A stretch of 56,907 nt of DNA from an uncultured Acidiferrobacteraceae bacterium. Lineage in GTDB: Bacteria > Pseudomonadota > Gammaproteobacteria > Acidiferrobacterales > SZUA-150. Numbering within the stretch: the first letter of the stretch is position 1; each line of letters begins with the position of its first letter. The DNA lies in contig CAJVXY010000019.1 of NCBI GenBank assembly GCA_913009895.1, forward strand, positions 1 through 56,907, given 5' to 3'. This document shows positions 25,384-34,781 of this stretch, in pieces. The notes beneath the pieces are model-generated. The model was given only the letters and a program-made list of their open reading frames with translations. It made no database searches and was not told the origin of the DNA. Both the position numbers and the translations under genes were made by a program.

Positions 25384-26928
25384 ATGAAACCCACCAAAAA
25401 AAATCAAAACAATCCGGATTCTTCGGATTTTAAAAAGCGCTTTGATGCCCTGGTCAAAAAAGGCTTTAACCGGATCCCCGTGGCCCGGCAAGTACTGGCC
25501 GACCTGGATACCCCCCTCAGTGCATACATCAAGCTGGCCAACGGGCCTTATACCTATTTATTTGAATCGGTCCAGGGCGGTGAGAAATGGGGCCGATATT
25601 CAATTATTGGTCTGCCTTGCAGCAGGGTGATCAAGGTAAGCGGGAATGATATTGAAATTACCGAAGCTGGCGAAGTCATTGAAAAATTAACCGTCGATGA
25701 CCCCTTGCAGTGGATTGAGGATTTTCGTGGCCAATTTAAAATCGCTGAGTCTGACGATTTGTCTGATCATTTACCAGGGTTCACTGGCGGCTTAGTAGGA
25801 TACTTTGGTTACGATACGGTACGCCTGATCGAAAAAAAGCTGGGGCCATGCGACAAGCCTGATCCCATTGGCGCTCCGGATATTCTGTTAATGGTATCTG
25901 AAGAGGTCGTGGTGTTTGATAACCTGTCCGGCAAGTTGCACCTGGTTGTCCACGCCAATCCTGAGAATAAGCACGCCCTTGATGACGCCAATAAAAGACT
26001 GGATGAGTTGACGGAATTATTGCGCCGACCCGTGCCTGACGTTCGTTCAAATAAAACTGGCGGCATCAAAAAAGTATCCGAGTCTGATTTTGTTTCCGGC
26101 TTTACCCAGGCAGGTTATGAAGCAGCGGTTAGCCGGGCACGGGAATATATAAAAGAGGGCGATGTCATGCAGGTGGTGGTGTCGCAGTTGATGTCCATTC
26201 CTTATACAGCACCGCCCCTGGATATGTATCGTGCCCTGCGCAGTTTGAATCCGTCACCCTATATGTATTACCTGGACCTGGATGGGTTCCAGGTGGTGGG
26301 GTCATCACCGGAAATCCTGGTGCGCCTGGAAGCAGGGGAAGTGACCGTGCGGCCCATTGCCGGTACCCGGCCGCGGGGAAAAACCACAGAGGAAGACTTG
26401 CAGCTGGAAAAAGATTTACTGGCCGATCCCAAGGAGCTGGCCGAACATTTAATGCTCATTGACCTGGGTCGTAATGATGCCGGCCGGGTCTCGGAAACAG
26501 GGACTATAGAATTAACCGAAAAAATGATTGTCGAGCGTTACTCCCATGTCATGCATATTGTTTCCAATGTCATTGGCAAACTAAAAAAAGGCATGGGCGC
26601 CATAGATGTGCTCAAGGCAACTTTTCCAGCTGGCACGGTGAGTGGTGCCCCCAAGGTGCGGGCCATGGAAATCATTGACGAACTCGAGCCCAGCAAACGC
26701 GGTATTTATTCCGGCGCGGTGGGTTATATTTCCTGGGTAGGCGACATGGATACCGCTATTGCGATTCGCACTGCCGTGATTAAAAACGATACTTTATATA
26801 TACAGGCCGGCGCTGGCATTGTTTACGATTCTGTTCCACGCAACGAATGGGATGAAACCATGAATAAAGGCCGGGCTATTTTTCGGGCAGTGGCCATGGC
26901 GTCATCCGGTTTATTTGATAAAGGTTAA
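25384..26928 (+). CDS. trpE: Anthranilate synthase component I
   Basis: TrpE converts chorismate with ammonia (supplied from glutamine by TrpG) to anthranilate, the first step of tryptophan synthesis. The 514-residue protein has the N-terminal feedback site for Trp ([11 protein letters not shown], then [15 protein letters not shown]) and the chorismate-binding core: [52 protein letters not shown] and the C-terminal [11 protein letters not shown]. The length is normal. trpG follows after 12 bases. Control by attenuation is suggested by the leader candidate upstream. Confidence 0.97.
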   Translation: MKPTKKNQNNPDSSDFKKRFDALVKKGFNRIPVARQVLADLDTPLSAYIKLANGPYTYLFESVQGGEKWGRYSIIGLPCSRVIKVSGNDIEITEAGEVIEKLTVDDPLQWIEDFRGQFKIAESDDLSDHLPGFTGGLVGYFGYDTVRLIEKKLGPCDKPDPIGAPDILLMVSEEVVVFDNLSGKLHLVVHANPENKHALDDANKRLDELTELLRRPVPDVRSNKTGGIKKVSESDFVSGFTQAGYEAAVSRAREYIKEGDVMQVVVSQLMSIPYTAPPLDMYRALRSLNPSPYMYYLDLDGFQVVGSSPEILVRLEAGEVTVRPIAGTRPRGKTTEEDLQLEKDLLADPKELAEHLMLIDLGRNDAGRVSETGTIELTEKMIVERYSHVMHIVSNVIGKLKKGMGAIDVLKATFPAGTVSGAPKVRAMEIIDELEPSKRGIYSGAVGYISWVGDMDTAIAIRTAVIKNDTLYIQAGAGIVYDSVPRNEWDETMNKGRAIFRAVAMASSGLFDKG

Positions 26929-26940
26929 TATGGAACTGTT

Positions 26941-27507
26941 ATGTTATTAATGATCGACAATTACGATTCCTTTACCTACAACCTGGTGCAATATTTTGGT
27001 GAGCTGGGGGCCGAGGTCAGGGTATTTCGTAATGATGAAATTACTATCAAAGAAATTGAAAAACTGGCGCCGCAATACCTGGTGGTATCACCGGGGCCGT
27101 GCACCCCCAATGAGGCAGGGATTTCAGTCGCAGCCATAGAACACTTTGCAGGTAAAATGCCTATTCTTGGTGTGTGCCTGGGTCATCAGAGTATTGCCCA
27201 GGCATTTGGTGGCAAGATTATTCATGCCGGAAAAATTATGCACGGCAAAACCTCCATGATTAAACATGATAGTCGCGGAATTTTTAAGGGTATAACCAAC
27301 CCCTTTGAGGCCACCCGTTACCACTCATTGGTTATAGAACAAAAATCTTTGCCCGATTGTTTTGAGATCAGCGCCAGCACCGAAGACGGCGAGATCATGG
27401 GCATACGCCACAAGGAACTAACCGTTGAAGGTATGCAATTCCATCCCGAATCAATCCTCACCAAACCAGGACACGACTTGCTGAAGAATTTTTTGGTTAT
27501 GCGCTGA
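26941..27507 (+). CDS. trpG: Anthranilate synthase component II (glutamine amidotransferase)
   Basis: TrpG releases ammonia from glutamine for TrpE. The 188-residue class I glutamine amidotransferase has the triad Cys79 (GVCLGHQS), His168 and Glu170 (MQFHPES). The N-terminus [20 protein letters not shown] is typical of TrpG/PabA. The same subunit can serve p-aminobenzoate synthase in some bacteria. trpD and trpC, which commonly follow trpG, are not here. The next gene is a SpoIIAA-like protein. Confidence 0.95.
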   Translation: MLLMIDNYDSFTYNLVQYFGELGAEVRVFRNDEITIKEIEKLAPQYLVVSPGPCTPNEAGISVAAIEHFAGKMPILGVCLGHQSIAQAFGGKIIHAGKIMHGKTSMIKHDSRGIFKGITNPFEATRYHSLVIEQKSLPDCFEISASTEDGEIMGIRHKELTVEGMQFHPESILTKPGHDLLKNFLVMR

Positions 27508-27670
27508 GCCTGGCCAGCATTGGTGCCTGTAGAATGCCCTGAATCGGGCCGTTTATCGCACCAGCTTCCACATTTCCTGTCTTTTTGTTTAAATAGCCTC
27601 CAGTTTAACTGGGGACATATATCAAGCCTGCCCTAGTATATAAGCAATAAATAAAGTAAGGAATAATATC

Positions 27671-28030
27671 ATGGAAATAAAATGGACTATGAGCAAAGAC
27701 AATCTCATTGAGATTAATCTGACTGGCCAGCTGGTATTCAAAACGTATCTTGAATTTCAGGCCAAGCTCGAACCAATCGCCAAGAAAGCTGGTGAGGTAC
27801 GATTGCTGGCAATACTGCATGACTTTACTGGTTGGGACGACGATAAAGGTTGGGAAGACTCCTCGATAGCGGATCGCAACGATCAATACTTGAAAAAAAT
27901 GGCAATCGTGGGCGATGAAAAATGGCGCGCCCTGGTCGAGCTTTTTACCTTAAAAGGTATGCGTTCAGTAGCCATTGAATATTTTTCCAGCGATAAAGAA
28001 CAAGCGGCCAGAGACTGGCTTGAGACTTAA
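27671..28030 (+). CDS. SpoIIAA-like (STAS/SEC14-related) protein
   Basis: A 119-residue cytoplasmic protein of the SpoIIAA-like family: alpha/beta pattern with NLIEINLTGQLVFKTYLEFQ, VRLLAILHDFTGWDDDKGW, KWRALVELFTLKGM and IEYFSSDKEQAARDWL at the end. The last segment (FSSDKEQAARDWL) is the family hallmark. The role is unknown; homologues are small stress- or lipid-related regulators. A clear ribosome binding site (AAGGAA) precedes the ATG. A MITE-like element lies directly downstream. Confidence 0.85.
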   Translation: MEIKWTMSKDNLIEINLTGQLVFKTYLEFQAKLEPIAKKAGEVRLLAILHDFTGWDDDKGWEDSSIADRNDQYLKKMAIVGDEKWRALVELFTLKGMRSVAIEYFSSDKEQAARDWLET

Positions 28031-28064
28031 ACATAAATACATAAATGCGGTTTATCTATGTAAC

Positions 28065-28337
28065 CACTGCTGTCCCGTTAAATGTTTAAATTATTTAAGA
28101 ATTTGCGCCGCAGAGGACGCAGAGTTGTTTTGTTGATAAATTACAGAGAGACCACGGTATATCCGGGGCATTCAGACTCGTTTTTTATAAAACACCAGAT
28201 TTATCTTTGCTCTGCGTTCTCTGCGGTGAATAGTGTTTTACCGGCGCTTTTCATGTTTCATACCAGGGGTTGACTCTATAACCCTTTAAGTAGGCGGTAG
28301 ATACACAATTTTTTTAATTCTTTACGGGACAGCAGTG
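28065..28337. mobile_element. MITE-like element with terminal inverted repeats
   Basis: A 273-bp non-coding element has near-perfect terminal inverted repeats: CACTGCTGTCCCGTTAAA at 28065-28082 and TTTACGGGACAGCAGTG at 28321-28337 (one base gap). It is flanked by a 9-bp direct repeat, CTATGTAAC at 28056-28064 and ATATGTAAC at 28338-28346 (8 of 9 match), a likely target-site duplication. Inside is a second inverted pair, GCCGCAGAGGACGCAGAG at 28107-28124 and CTCTGCGTTCTCTGCGGT at 28210-28227. The 63-codon frame inside is not a real gene. Length, TIRs and TSD fit a miniature inverted-repeat element moved by a transposase elsewhere. Confidence 0.8.
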
Positions 28338-28402
28338 ATATGTAACCCGTATTTTTTAGCAAAATTTTAAATGATTCTCCATTAAGGAATGATGGTCACG
28401 AG

Positions 28403-30847
28403 ATGAATAAACAAATGAGTCGAACAAAAAAAATATCTATATTCATTATTCTCGTGATATTAGTGGGCTGTACAACAGTACCCGTCTACAAACAATTATA
28501 TGGGCCCGCATCTCCCCAGGACCGGGTGTTGACAACAGCAGAAATAAAAACGGGCAACTTTATTTCATATTCTGAAAAAGTCCAGCCTATACTTAATAAT
28601 CGCTGTGTGGTTTGTCACAGTTGCAATGACGCACCTTGCCAGCTTAATCTCACATCCATGGAGGGCGTGGATCGCGGTGTATCAGAAGAGGTTGTTTATA
28701 ATGGCGCTCGACTTTTTCAACAGGATCCGACCCGGCTTGGTTTTGATGCCAGCAGCACCGGTGGCTGGCGACAAAAAAGCTTTACCCCGGTATTAAATGA
28801 AAGAAAACAAAATGAGCAAATCAATCTTGATAACTCATTACTCTATAAAACACTGACCCTGAAAAGACGCTACCCTATGCCCGACACAGGCAGATTACCT
28901 GCCGACTATGGTATCGGGACCGAGTTAAGACTCGATGAATCATTTGTTCACCAACAATCATGTCCGGACATTGAGCGCTACACCCAGATTGAACAGGACC
29001 ACCCGCAGTGGGGTATGCCATTCTCATTACCCGGCTTGAGTCGCGATGAATTTAAAACACTGGAAACCTGGTTGGAACAAGGGGCCCGCGTAGAGCCGGC
29101 AAAAGAACTGCCTAAGGCTCTGAAAAAACAAGTGATCAAATGGGAGAAATTTTTAAACGGGAGTTCCAATAAAACAAGGTTAATGTCGAGATACCTGTAC
29201 GAACACCTTTTTGCCGGACATATTTATTTTAAAGGCGTTTCGAAATCAGCTTTTTTTATGCTGGTCAGGTCACGCACAGCCCCGGGTGAGGCCATAGACA
29301 TTATTGCGACTGTTCGGCCTTATGATGATCCCGGCGCAAATAATTTCTACTACCGACTTAAATATTATGATCGTACTATAGTTGACAAAACCCATATGCC
29401 ATACGCATTTAATAAAAAACGCATGGCCCGTTACAAGGAATTATTTCTTGGTAATGAGTATGTTGTAAACGAACTACCTTCATACGAAGAAAAAATATCT
29501 GCTAATCCGTTCAAGACATTTCATGTAATTCCCGCCAAAAATCGTTACCAGTTTTTGCTGGATGAGGCGCAATTTTTTATTAGTGGTTTTATAAAGGGTC
29601 CAGTGTGTCGGGGCAGTATTGCCCTGAGTGTGATCGATGACCATTTTTGGGTATTGTTCATGGATCCGGACAAAAGTTATGTCAGCCAGGATTCAGATTT
29701 TTTGTATAGAGTGAGCAACAAACTAAGCGTGCCATCAGAGATAGAAAATAACGCAACGTTACTATCTGTCTGGTACACTTATAGGGACAACGCAGAAGAG
29801 TATTTGGTGGAGAAAGTAAAATATTTACTCAAACGTTATCCAGATTCAAAACGCACATTTGGTATCAGCCATATCTGGAACGGGGATAGAAAAAATCAGA
29901 ATGCCGCGTTAACAATTTATCGCCACTATGATAGCGCCACAGTGTTAAAAGGCCTTGTTGGTGAAATACCCAAGACAGGCTGGGTGATAGATTATCCAAT
30001 ATTTGAACGTATACATTATTTACTGGTGGCTGGATATGATGTTTATGGCACGGTTGGCCACCAGTTATCTACCCGTTTGTATATGGATTTTTTACGTATT
30101 GAATCGGAATTACAGTTTCTTGCATTTATGCCAGCTAAAAATAAAATCGAAATGCATAAATACTGGTATCGTGGTACGGGCGAGACAAAAAAAGTTCTGG
30201 ATTTTGTTAAAAAGTATCACGCCGTTCGTGATCCTGACATAGATTATAAAACTAAAGATGTGAAAACTGAGTTTTATAGAATGGTTAACAAAAATCTGGG
30301 CGGCGCCCAGCAATATGTGGACTATATAAATCTTTGCTCAAAATTTAAATTACTATGTAAGACTTCGGGTCTGGATGATTCTGCAACAATTGTCCAGAAA
30401 AAATTGAGAAAACTCAGTGATATAGAAGGTGAGATTACAGATGTATTTCCCAATGTAACATTTTTACGCGTTAAACTTGATGGTAGCTTTAAGAATGACC
30501 AGGTATATACAATTATAAGAAACAAGTCATACCTGAATGTAACATCACTGGTTCCCAGTGAAAAAAATCGTATTAAGTCAGAAGATACCCTTGATATAGT
30601 CAAGGGTTTCGTTGGCGCTTATCCAAATTTTTTCCTGGAAATAAATATTAGTGATCTCAATTATTTTATTGATCAGTATGCAGACATTGACAGCTTTGAA
30701 AAATATGAGGCACTGGTGAATCGTTTTGGTATCAGGAGAACCAACCCGGGTTTTTGGGAAAGCGCAGACTGGTTTTATGCAAAGTATAAACATGATAATC
30801 CAGTTTATGCCGGATTATTTGATTTAAACCGTTATAAGAACAGGTGA
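28403..30847 (+). CDS. cti: Fatty acid cis/trans isomerase (Cti), haem lipoprotein
   Basis: Cti turns cis-unsaturated fatty acids of membrane phospholipids into the trans form, which stiffens the membrane under solvent or heat stress. The 814-residue protein has a lipobox (LVGC, Cys23) in place of the plain signal peptide of Pseudomonas Cti. It also has the required c-type haem motif CVVCH (residues 68-72, followed by SCNDAPCQLN). The family blocks follow: GPASPQDRVL, LKRRYPMPDTGRLP, RYLYEHLFAGHIYF, RTAPGEAIDIIATVRPYDDP and the C-terminal NPGFWESADWFYA. It acts at the periplasmic face of the membrane. The start at 28403 is preceded by AAGGAATGATGG. Confidence 0.93.
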   Translation: MNKQMSRTKKISIFIILVILVGCTTVPVYKQLYGPASPQDRVLTTAEIKTGNFISYSEKVQPILNNRCVVCHSCNDAPCQLNLTSMEGVDRGVSEEVVYNGARLFQQDPTRLGFDASSTGGWRQKSFTPVLNERKQNEQINLDNSLLYKTLTLKRRYPMPDTGRLPADYGIGTELRLDESFVHQQSCPDIERYTQIEQDHPQWGMPFSLPGLSRDEFKTLETWLEQGARVEPAKELPKALKKQVIKWEKFLNGSSNKTRLMSRYLYEHLFAGHIYFKGVSKSAFFMLVRSRTAPGEAIDIIATVRPYDDPGANNFYYRLKYYDRTIVDKTHMPYAFNKKRMARYKELFLGNEYVVNELPSYEEKISANPFKTFHVIPAKNRYQFLLDEAQFFISGFIKGPVCRGSIALSVIDDHFWVLFMDPDKSYVSQDSDFLYRVSNKLSVPSEIENNATLLSVWYTYRDNAEEYLVEKVKYLLKRYPDSKRTFGISHIWNGDRKNQNAALTIYRHYDSATVLKGLVGEIPKTGWVIDYPIFERIHYLLVAGYDVYGTVGHQLSTRLYMDFLRIESELQFLAFMPAKNKIEMHKYWYRGTGETKKVLDFVKKYHAVRDPDIDYKTKDVKTEFYRMVNKNLGGAQQYVDYINLCSKFKLLCKTSGLDDSATIVQKKLRKLSDIEGEITDVFPNVTFLRVKLDGSFKNDQVYTIIRNKSYLNVTSLVPSEKNRIKSEDTLDIVKGFVGAYPNFFLEINISDLNYFIDQYADIDSFEKYEALVNRFGIRRTNPGFWESADWFYAKYKHDNPVYAGLFDLNRYKNR

Positions 30848-30972
30848 TAAAAATTTCAGCCATGTGTCTTGATGAGAAGGGAAATTGGTCTGAGCTAGCG
30901 CAAAACAATTTCTAATAATAATTAGTATTAAAAATAATTACTCCCAGTCAATTTAATTAATGGAGAAATAAC

Positions 30973-31556
30973 ATGAAAAAGACTTTAGTGTCATTACTTC
31001 TAACTATCGTATTCGTACTATCGCCAATTTCCTATGCGGTAGATGACTACAGCGTATCAATCAATGCATTTAAAAAAGCAAAAGAGACTCAATCATTTTT
31101 CAAAAATTCCTATGGTTATGCCCTGTTCCCAAAAATTGGCAAAGGGGATTAGGAGTAGGCGGTGCATATGGAAAAGGCCAGGTTTATAAGGGCGGGAAGG
31201 TCACAGGTATCACGGGTATGAGTCAGATAAGTATTGGCCTGCAAGCGGGTGGTCAGGCCTATAGCCAAATTATTTTTTTCCAGGACCAGCGTGCTTATAA
31301 AGAATTTACGAGTGGAAATTTTGAATTCAGCGCCGGGGCAGCTGCAGTTGCGGTGACTGCCAGTATTCAGGCAAGCACCAGTACAACTGGCAAAACAGCT
31401 GGAAAAACAGCTTCCGGTAGCAGCGCAGGCGAACAGGCCAGAGGGGGCTATCGTAGCGGCATGGCGACCTTTACCTACTCAAAAGGCGGATTCATGTATG
31501 AAGCCACATTGGCTGGTCAAAAATACAGTTACAAACCACTTGCCGGGAAAAAATAG
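30973..31556 (+). pseudogene. SYLF/Ysc84-domain lipid-binding protein, frameshifted
   Basis: The ATG at 30973 (ribosome binding site GGAGA) starts a signal peptide (ending SYAVDD) and the SYLF-domain opening AFKKAKETQSFFKNSYGYAL, then FPKIGKG. A stop (TAG, 31150-31152) follows because one G is missing from the G-run at 31144-31147. In the next frame the family sequence continues at once: GLGVGGAYGKGQVYKGGKVT, TGMSQISIGLQAGGQAYSQ and the end GFMYEATLAGQKYSYKP. A gene with one more G would be intact and about 195 residues. SYLF proteins bind phosphoinositide-like lipids. This is a recent pseudogene or a sequence error. Confidence 0.88.
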
Positions 31557-31658
31557 TTTTTTATATTTTATTGTTTAAAAAATTTTGTTGCTGGAAAAAT
31601 CGTCGATTCTTGTTATATCTGATATATCTGAATTTTCAGTAATTTGCTAATCACTGGT

Positions 31659-32846
31659 ATGAAATTCTTTCAAAGCATCAAATCTCTGTCTATTGGTCTT
31701 GCTGTATTTTCTGGGTTGAGCTTTATGGCCATCGGTGATGCGACTGCTTACGATGTTCCTATGGAGATCGAATCTGGTCAATCAGGAAGCCTTTTTATCG
31801 ATACTATTGATGAAAATGCATGGGAAAATTTTGAGCCACCCCGTGATGAAAAATATGACTGGATACAGTTGCAGTCAGGTGAATGGCTAAAAGGAGAGAT
31901 CATATCTCTTTACAATTTTTCTTTTGAGTTTGATAGCAAAGAACTGGGTTTACTAAATATTGATTGGGAGGACGTCAGGCAAATTCGCAGCGCACGGGAT
32001 ATCAGTATACAAATCGAAGGTAATGAATTCCTGGATGGAATATTTACTGAAATAGGTGTGTTGCAAATGCTGAAAAATGAAGTAGTGGTGATTGTACATA
32101 ATCAGGTTGAAGTCTATAAACGAAATCAGATCATTTCTATTGCCAAGACCAGAGATACTGAAAGAGATCTTTGGAGTGGAAAAATATTTATTGGTGGTAA
32201 TGTCAGGAGCGGCAATGTCGATACTGTTGATTTCAATATGATCGCAAATACAATGCGCCGCACTATTAGCTCGCGTTTTTCTATTGATTACACAGGAAAC
32301 TTCAGTCGCGTCCAAAGTATTGAAACATCCAGAAATCACCGACTTGTTTCTTATTTCGATAAATTTTTAAGTAGAGAATTTTTCTGGCGAGTTTATATGG
32401 CAGAGTACTTTCAGGATAATTTTATAAATATAGCCGATCAATATTCACTTATATCATCATTCGGTTATAACCTGATTCGTACCTCGCATACAGAGTGGGA
32501 AGTTTCTGGCGGTCCTGGTGTATTTTATAAGCGTTATGTATCAGTAGAGCCGGGTGAGGATATTGATAATACTTCACCGTTGCTTGCGCTGGGTACCAAG
32601 TACGATACTGAGATAACAAAATGGATGGATTACCTGTTCGAATTCAGGGTTCAATTTGTTGATAATACATCAGGCCGTTATAACCATTACATGCTTACCA
32701 GCCTGTCGATTGATCTGGTCGGTGATCTGGATCTGGATTTGTCGTTAATCTGGAACCGCGTTGCAAGACCACAACCTTCCGCCGACGGAACGATTCCGAA
32801 ACAGGATGATTTCCAGATGATTGTCGGAGTGAGTTATGAATATTGA
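31659..32846 (+). CDS. DUF481 outer-membrane protein
   Basis: A 395-residue exported protein. I chose the ATG at 31659, since MKFFQSIKSLSIGLAVFSGL is a good signal peptide; a TTG at 31644 is possible. The N-terminal half contains a small beta domain with WIQLQSGEWLKGEIISLYNF and FDSKELGLLNIDWEDVRQIR. DUF481 begins near DLWSGKIFIGGNVRSGNVDT and continues as beta-strands to the end, FQMIVGVSYEY. The family forms outer-membrane barrels of unknown function (YdiY-like). It follows the SYLF relic by about 100 bases. Confidence 0.85.
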   Translation: MKFFQSIKSLSIGLAVFSGLSFMAIGDATAYDVPMEIESGQSGSLFIDTIDENAWENFEPPRDEKYDWIQLQSGEWLKGEIISLYNFSFEFDSKELGLLNIDWEDVRQIRSARDISIQIEGNEFLDGIFTEIGVLQMLKNEVVVIVHNQVEVYKRNQIISIAKTRDTERDLWSGKIFIGGNVRSGNVDTVDFNMIANTMRRTISSRFSIDYTGNFSRVQSIETSRNHRLVSYFDKFLSREFFWRVYMAEYFQDNFINIADQYSLISSFGYNLIRTSHTEWEVSGGPGVFYKRYVSVEPGEDIDNTSPLLALGTKYDTEITKWMDYLFEFRVQFVDNTSGRYNHYMLTSLSIDLVGDLDLDLSLIWNRVARPQPSADGTIPKQDDFQMIVGVSYEY

Positions 32847-32912
32847 TATTTTCTTGATAGACTCAGCCCGGATTTTATTTGAACTACTAAAAAAATAACC
32901 TGAGGAGCTTTA

Positions 32913-33371
32913 ATGAACATTATCAGAACGCTATCTACACTTATTATAACAACCGTGCTTATGTCCAGCCTTGTTTTAGCAGAAGGACAACCATTAAGAG
33001 AGAAACTATCTAAAGGACAGTTAACGTTAAGCGCTGACGTCAAGGGCTGCGATCAGGATGCCGAAAAATTTTGCAAAGGCCTGGAACTGGGCAGTGAAAA
33101 AGGGTTTATGTGCCTGATGGCTTATGAAGACATGTTATCGAAACAGTGCAAACAAGGCATGGCGGAAGCAGCCCTGTCTGTCAGACAGGGAATCGAAGCT
33201 ATCAATTATTCCATTAAAGCCTGTGAGGGTGATGCCGATAAATTTTGTCTTAAGGTGCAGCCAGGAGAAGGTCGACTTGTGGGCTGTCTGAAGAAAAACA
33301 AGGCCAAGGTGAGCAAAGCATGCGTATCGGCCCTGAAAGAAACCGGTCTTTGGGACATGGGTGCTAAATAG
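32913..33371 (+). CDS. Secreted Cys-rich repeat (GLG1-type) protein
   Basis: A 152-residue exported protein with a signal peptide (ending VLAEG) and two Cys-rich repeats of the GLG1/FGFR type: CDQDAEKFCKGLELGSEKGF followed by MCLMAYEDMLSKQC, and CEGDADKFCLKVQPGEGRLV followed by GCLKKNKAKVSKAC. Four cysteines per repeat form disulfides in the eukaryotic relatives. In bacteria these are small periplasmic proteins of unknown role. The ribosome binding site GAGGAG is clear, and a terminator follows at 33454. Confidence 0.87.
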   Translation: MNIIRTLSTLIITTVLMSSLVLAEGQPLREKLSKGQLTLSADVKGCDQDAEKFCKGLELGSEKGFMCLMAYEDMLSKQCKQGMAEAALSVRQGIEAINYSIKACEGDADKFCLKVQPGEGRLVGCLKKNKAKVSKACVSALKETGLWDMGAK

Positions 33372-33453
33372 GGTTATCTAAACAAAAATTTTGAATGGCA
33401 CCATGTATAGTGTGATTACCATACATTCAGAGCTTTAAATTCAGTACCATCCA

Positions 33454-33477
33454 CGGGGCGCATTAGCGCCCCGTTTT
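33454..33477 (+). terminator. Rho-independent terminator
   Basis: A perfect 8-bp GC-rich stem CGGGGCGC, loop ATTA, GCGCCCCG is followed by TTTT. It terminates the Cys-rich repeat protein transcript, 83 bases after its stop. Confidence 0.9.
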
Positions 33478-33559
33478 GGTTATAGTGGAGCCAGAGAAGC
33501 CTGTGAATATAAGCCTGATTTGGCATTTGATTCGCGGGTTATAACGTAAGTCATTTCCA

Positions 33560-34726
33560 ATGATTAATCATAAAAAGTTAAAGGCACCAATTTTCTTGAA
33601 TAATTTCTTGTTGCGAATGTTGATATTGGCCTTGATTTCTCCAGCCACGGTTTGGGCCGGGATAGAAGATGAAGTTATTGAGCAGGTTGAGAATACCCAG
33701 GAAGCTAAAACCGTTGTAAGAAAAAATAAGGGTACCTGGCTGCCCGTCCCGATACCGGTATCAAATCCAACAATTGGCACTGGTTTGCAGGCAGCACTTT
33801 TATACCTGCATCCCCAGAAATCGGCAGATACCACCATACCGGCTACCACTAGCGGCATCATAGGCATGTATACAAATACAGAGAGCTGGTTTGCTGGCGG
33901 ATTCCACGATACCAACTGGCAGGAAGATTTGTATCGATTCCGTGTCATTGCCGGAACCGGTGAATTTAACCTGGATTATTTTGGCAGTAGTGAGGGTTCT
34001 TTTTTCCGTGATAACCCGGTTCCATACAAAATAAAAGGTGATGTCGCTATTACCCAGCTACTCAGACAAATACCAGGCACTAAAGATTTATATCTTGGCA
34101 TGCGTTATATGTACATCAAATCAACTATTGAGTTTGATCTGGCCAAGATATTTCCAGGTTATCCAGGCTTACCAGCTTTAGATGCGAATTTGACAAACTC
34201 CGCTCTCGGGGTCATGTTTGCCTTTGATAGTCGTGATAATAGTTATTACCCGACATCCGGCAGTAGTGCCGAGATTGTCTGGATGCGCGACCAGGAAGAA
34301 TTGGGCAGTGATTTTGAGTTTGATAAAGTTACCTCGTACTATAATTATTATATTCATATTACAGATAAGGATACCTTGGCACTGCGTGCGGCCCTGGCTT
34401 TTGCAGATGGTGATACCCCGTTTTATTTATTGCCTACTCTTAAAATGCGTGGTTTTGCCAATGGCACCTATAGAGATAACAGCAGCCTGTCGGGACACAT
34501 CGAATGGCGTCGAAAATTTCTTCCTCGATGGGGATTTATCGTTTTTTCTGAGGCAGGCAGTGTTGCCGACAGAGTTCAGGATTTATATGATGCAGAAGAT
34601 ATCGTATCTTATGGTGGCGGGTTACGATGGCAAGTAACCCAGGATAAAAAGCTGAATCTGGGTGTCGATTTAGCTTTTAGTGACGGAAATACGGCTGTGT
34701 ATGTGCAAGTAGGCGAAAAATATTGA
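33560..34726 (+). CDS. Omp85-type outer-membrane barrel protein without POTRA domains
   Basis: A 388-residue protein with a signal peptide (about 1-33, ending VWAGIE) and an Omp85/BamA-like surface-antigen barrel. The L6-type motif is present as LKMRGFANGTYRDNS (RGF, with the following RD). The opening GTWLPVPIPVSNPTIGTGLQ and the last strand FSDGNTAVYVQVGEKY fit small 'BamA/TamA family' proteins. No POTRA domain fits between signal and barrel, so it is not BamA itself. The function is unknown. It stands between a terminator and the MscS gene. Confidence 0.83.
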   Translation: MINHKKLKAPIFLNNFLLRMLILALISPATVWAGIEDEVIEQVENTQEAKTVVRKNKGTWLPVPIPVSNPTIGTGLQAALLYLHPQKSADTTIPATTSGIIGMYTNTESWFAGGFHDTNWQEDLYRFRVIAGTGEFNLDYFGSSEGSFFRDNPVPYKIKGDVAITQLLRQIPGTKDLYLGMRYMYIKSTIEFDLAKIFPGYPGLPALDANLTNSALGVMFAFDSRDNSYYPTSGSSAEIVWMRDQEELGSDFEFDKVTSYYNYYIHITDKDTLALRAALAFADGDTPFYLLPTLKMRGFANGTYRDNSSLSGHIEWRRKFLPRWGFIVFSEAGSVADRVQDLYDAEDIVSYGGGLRWQVTQDKKLNLGVDLAFSDGNTAVYVQVGEKY

Positions 34727-34781
34727 GTCATTTTACCTGTTACTTCGAGCATGCAGGTTAAGATTTCAGAGATTTCAGATT

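Noticed and set aside
28082..28273. 63-codon frame on the plus strand
   Set aside because: It lies wholly inside the MITE-like element and crosses its internal inverted repeats; no family resemblance.
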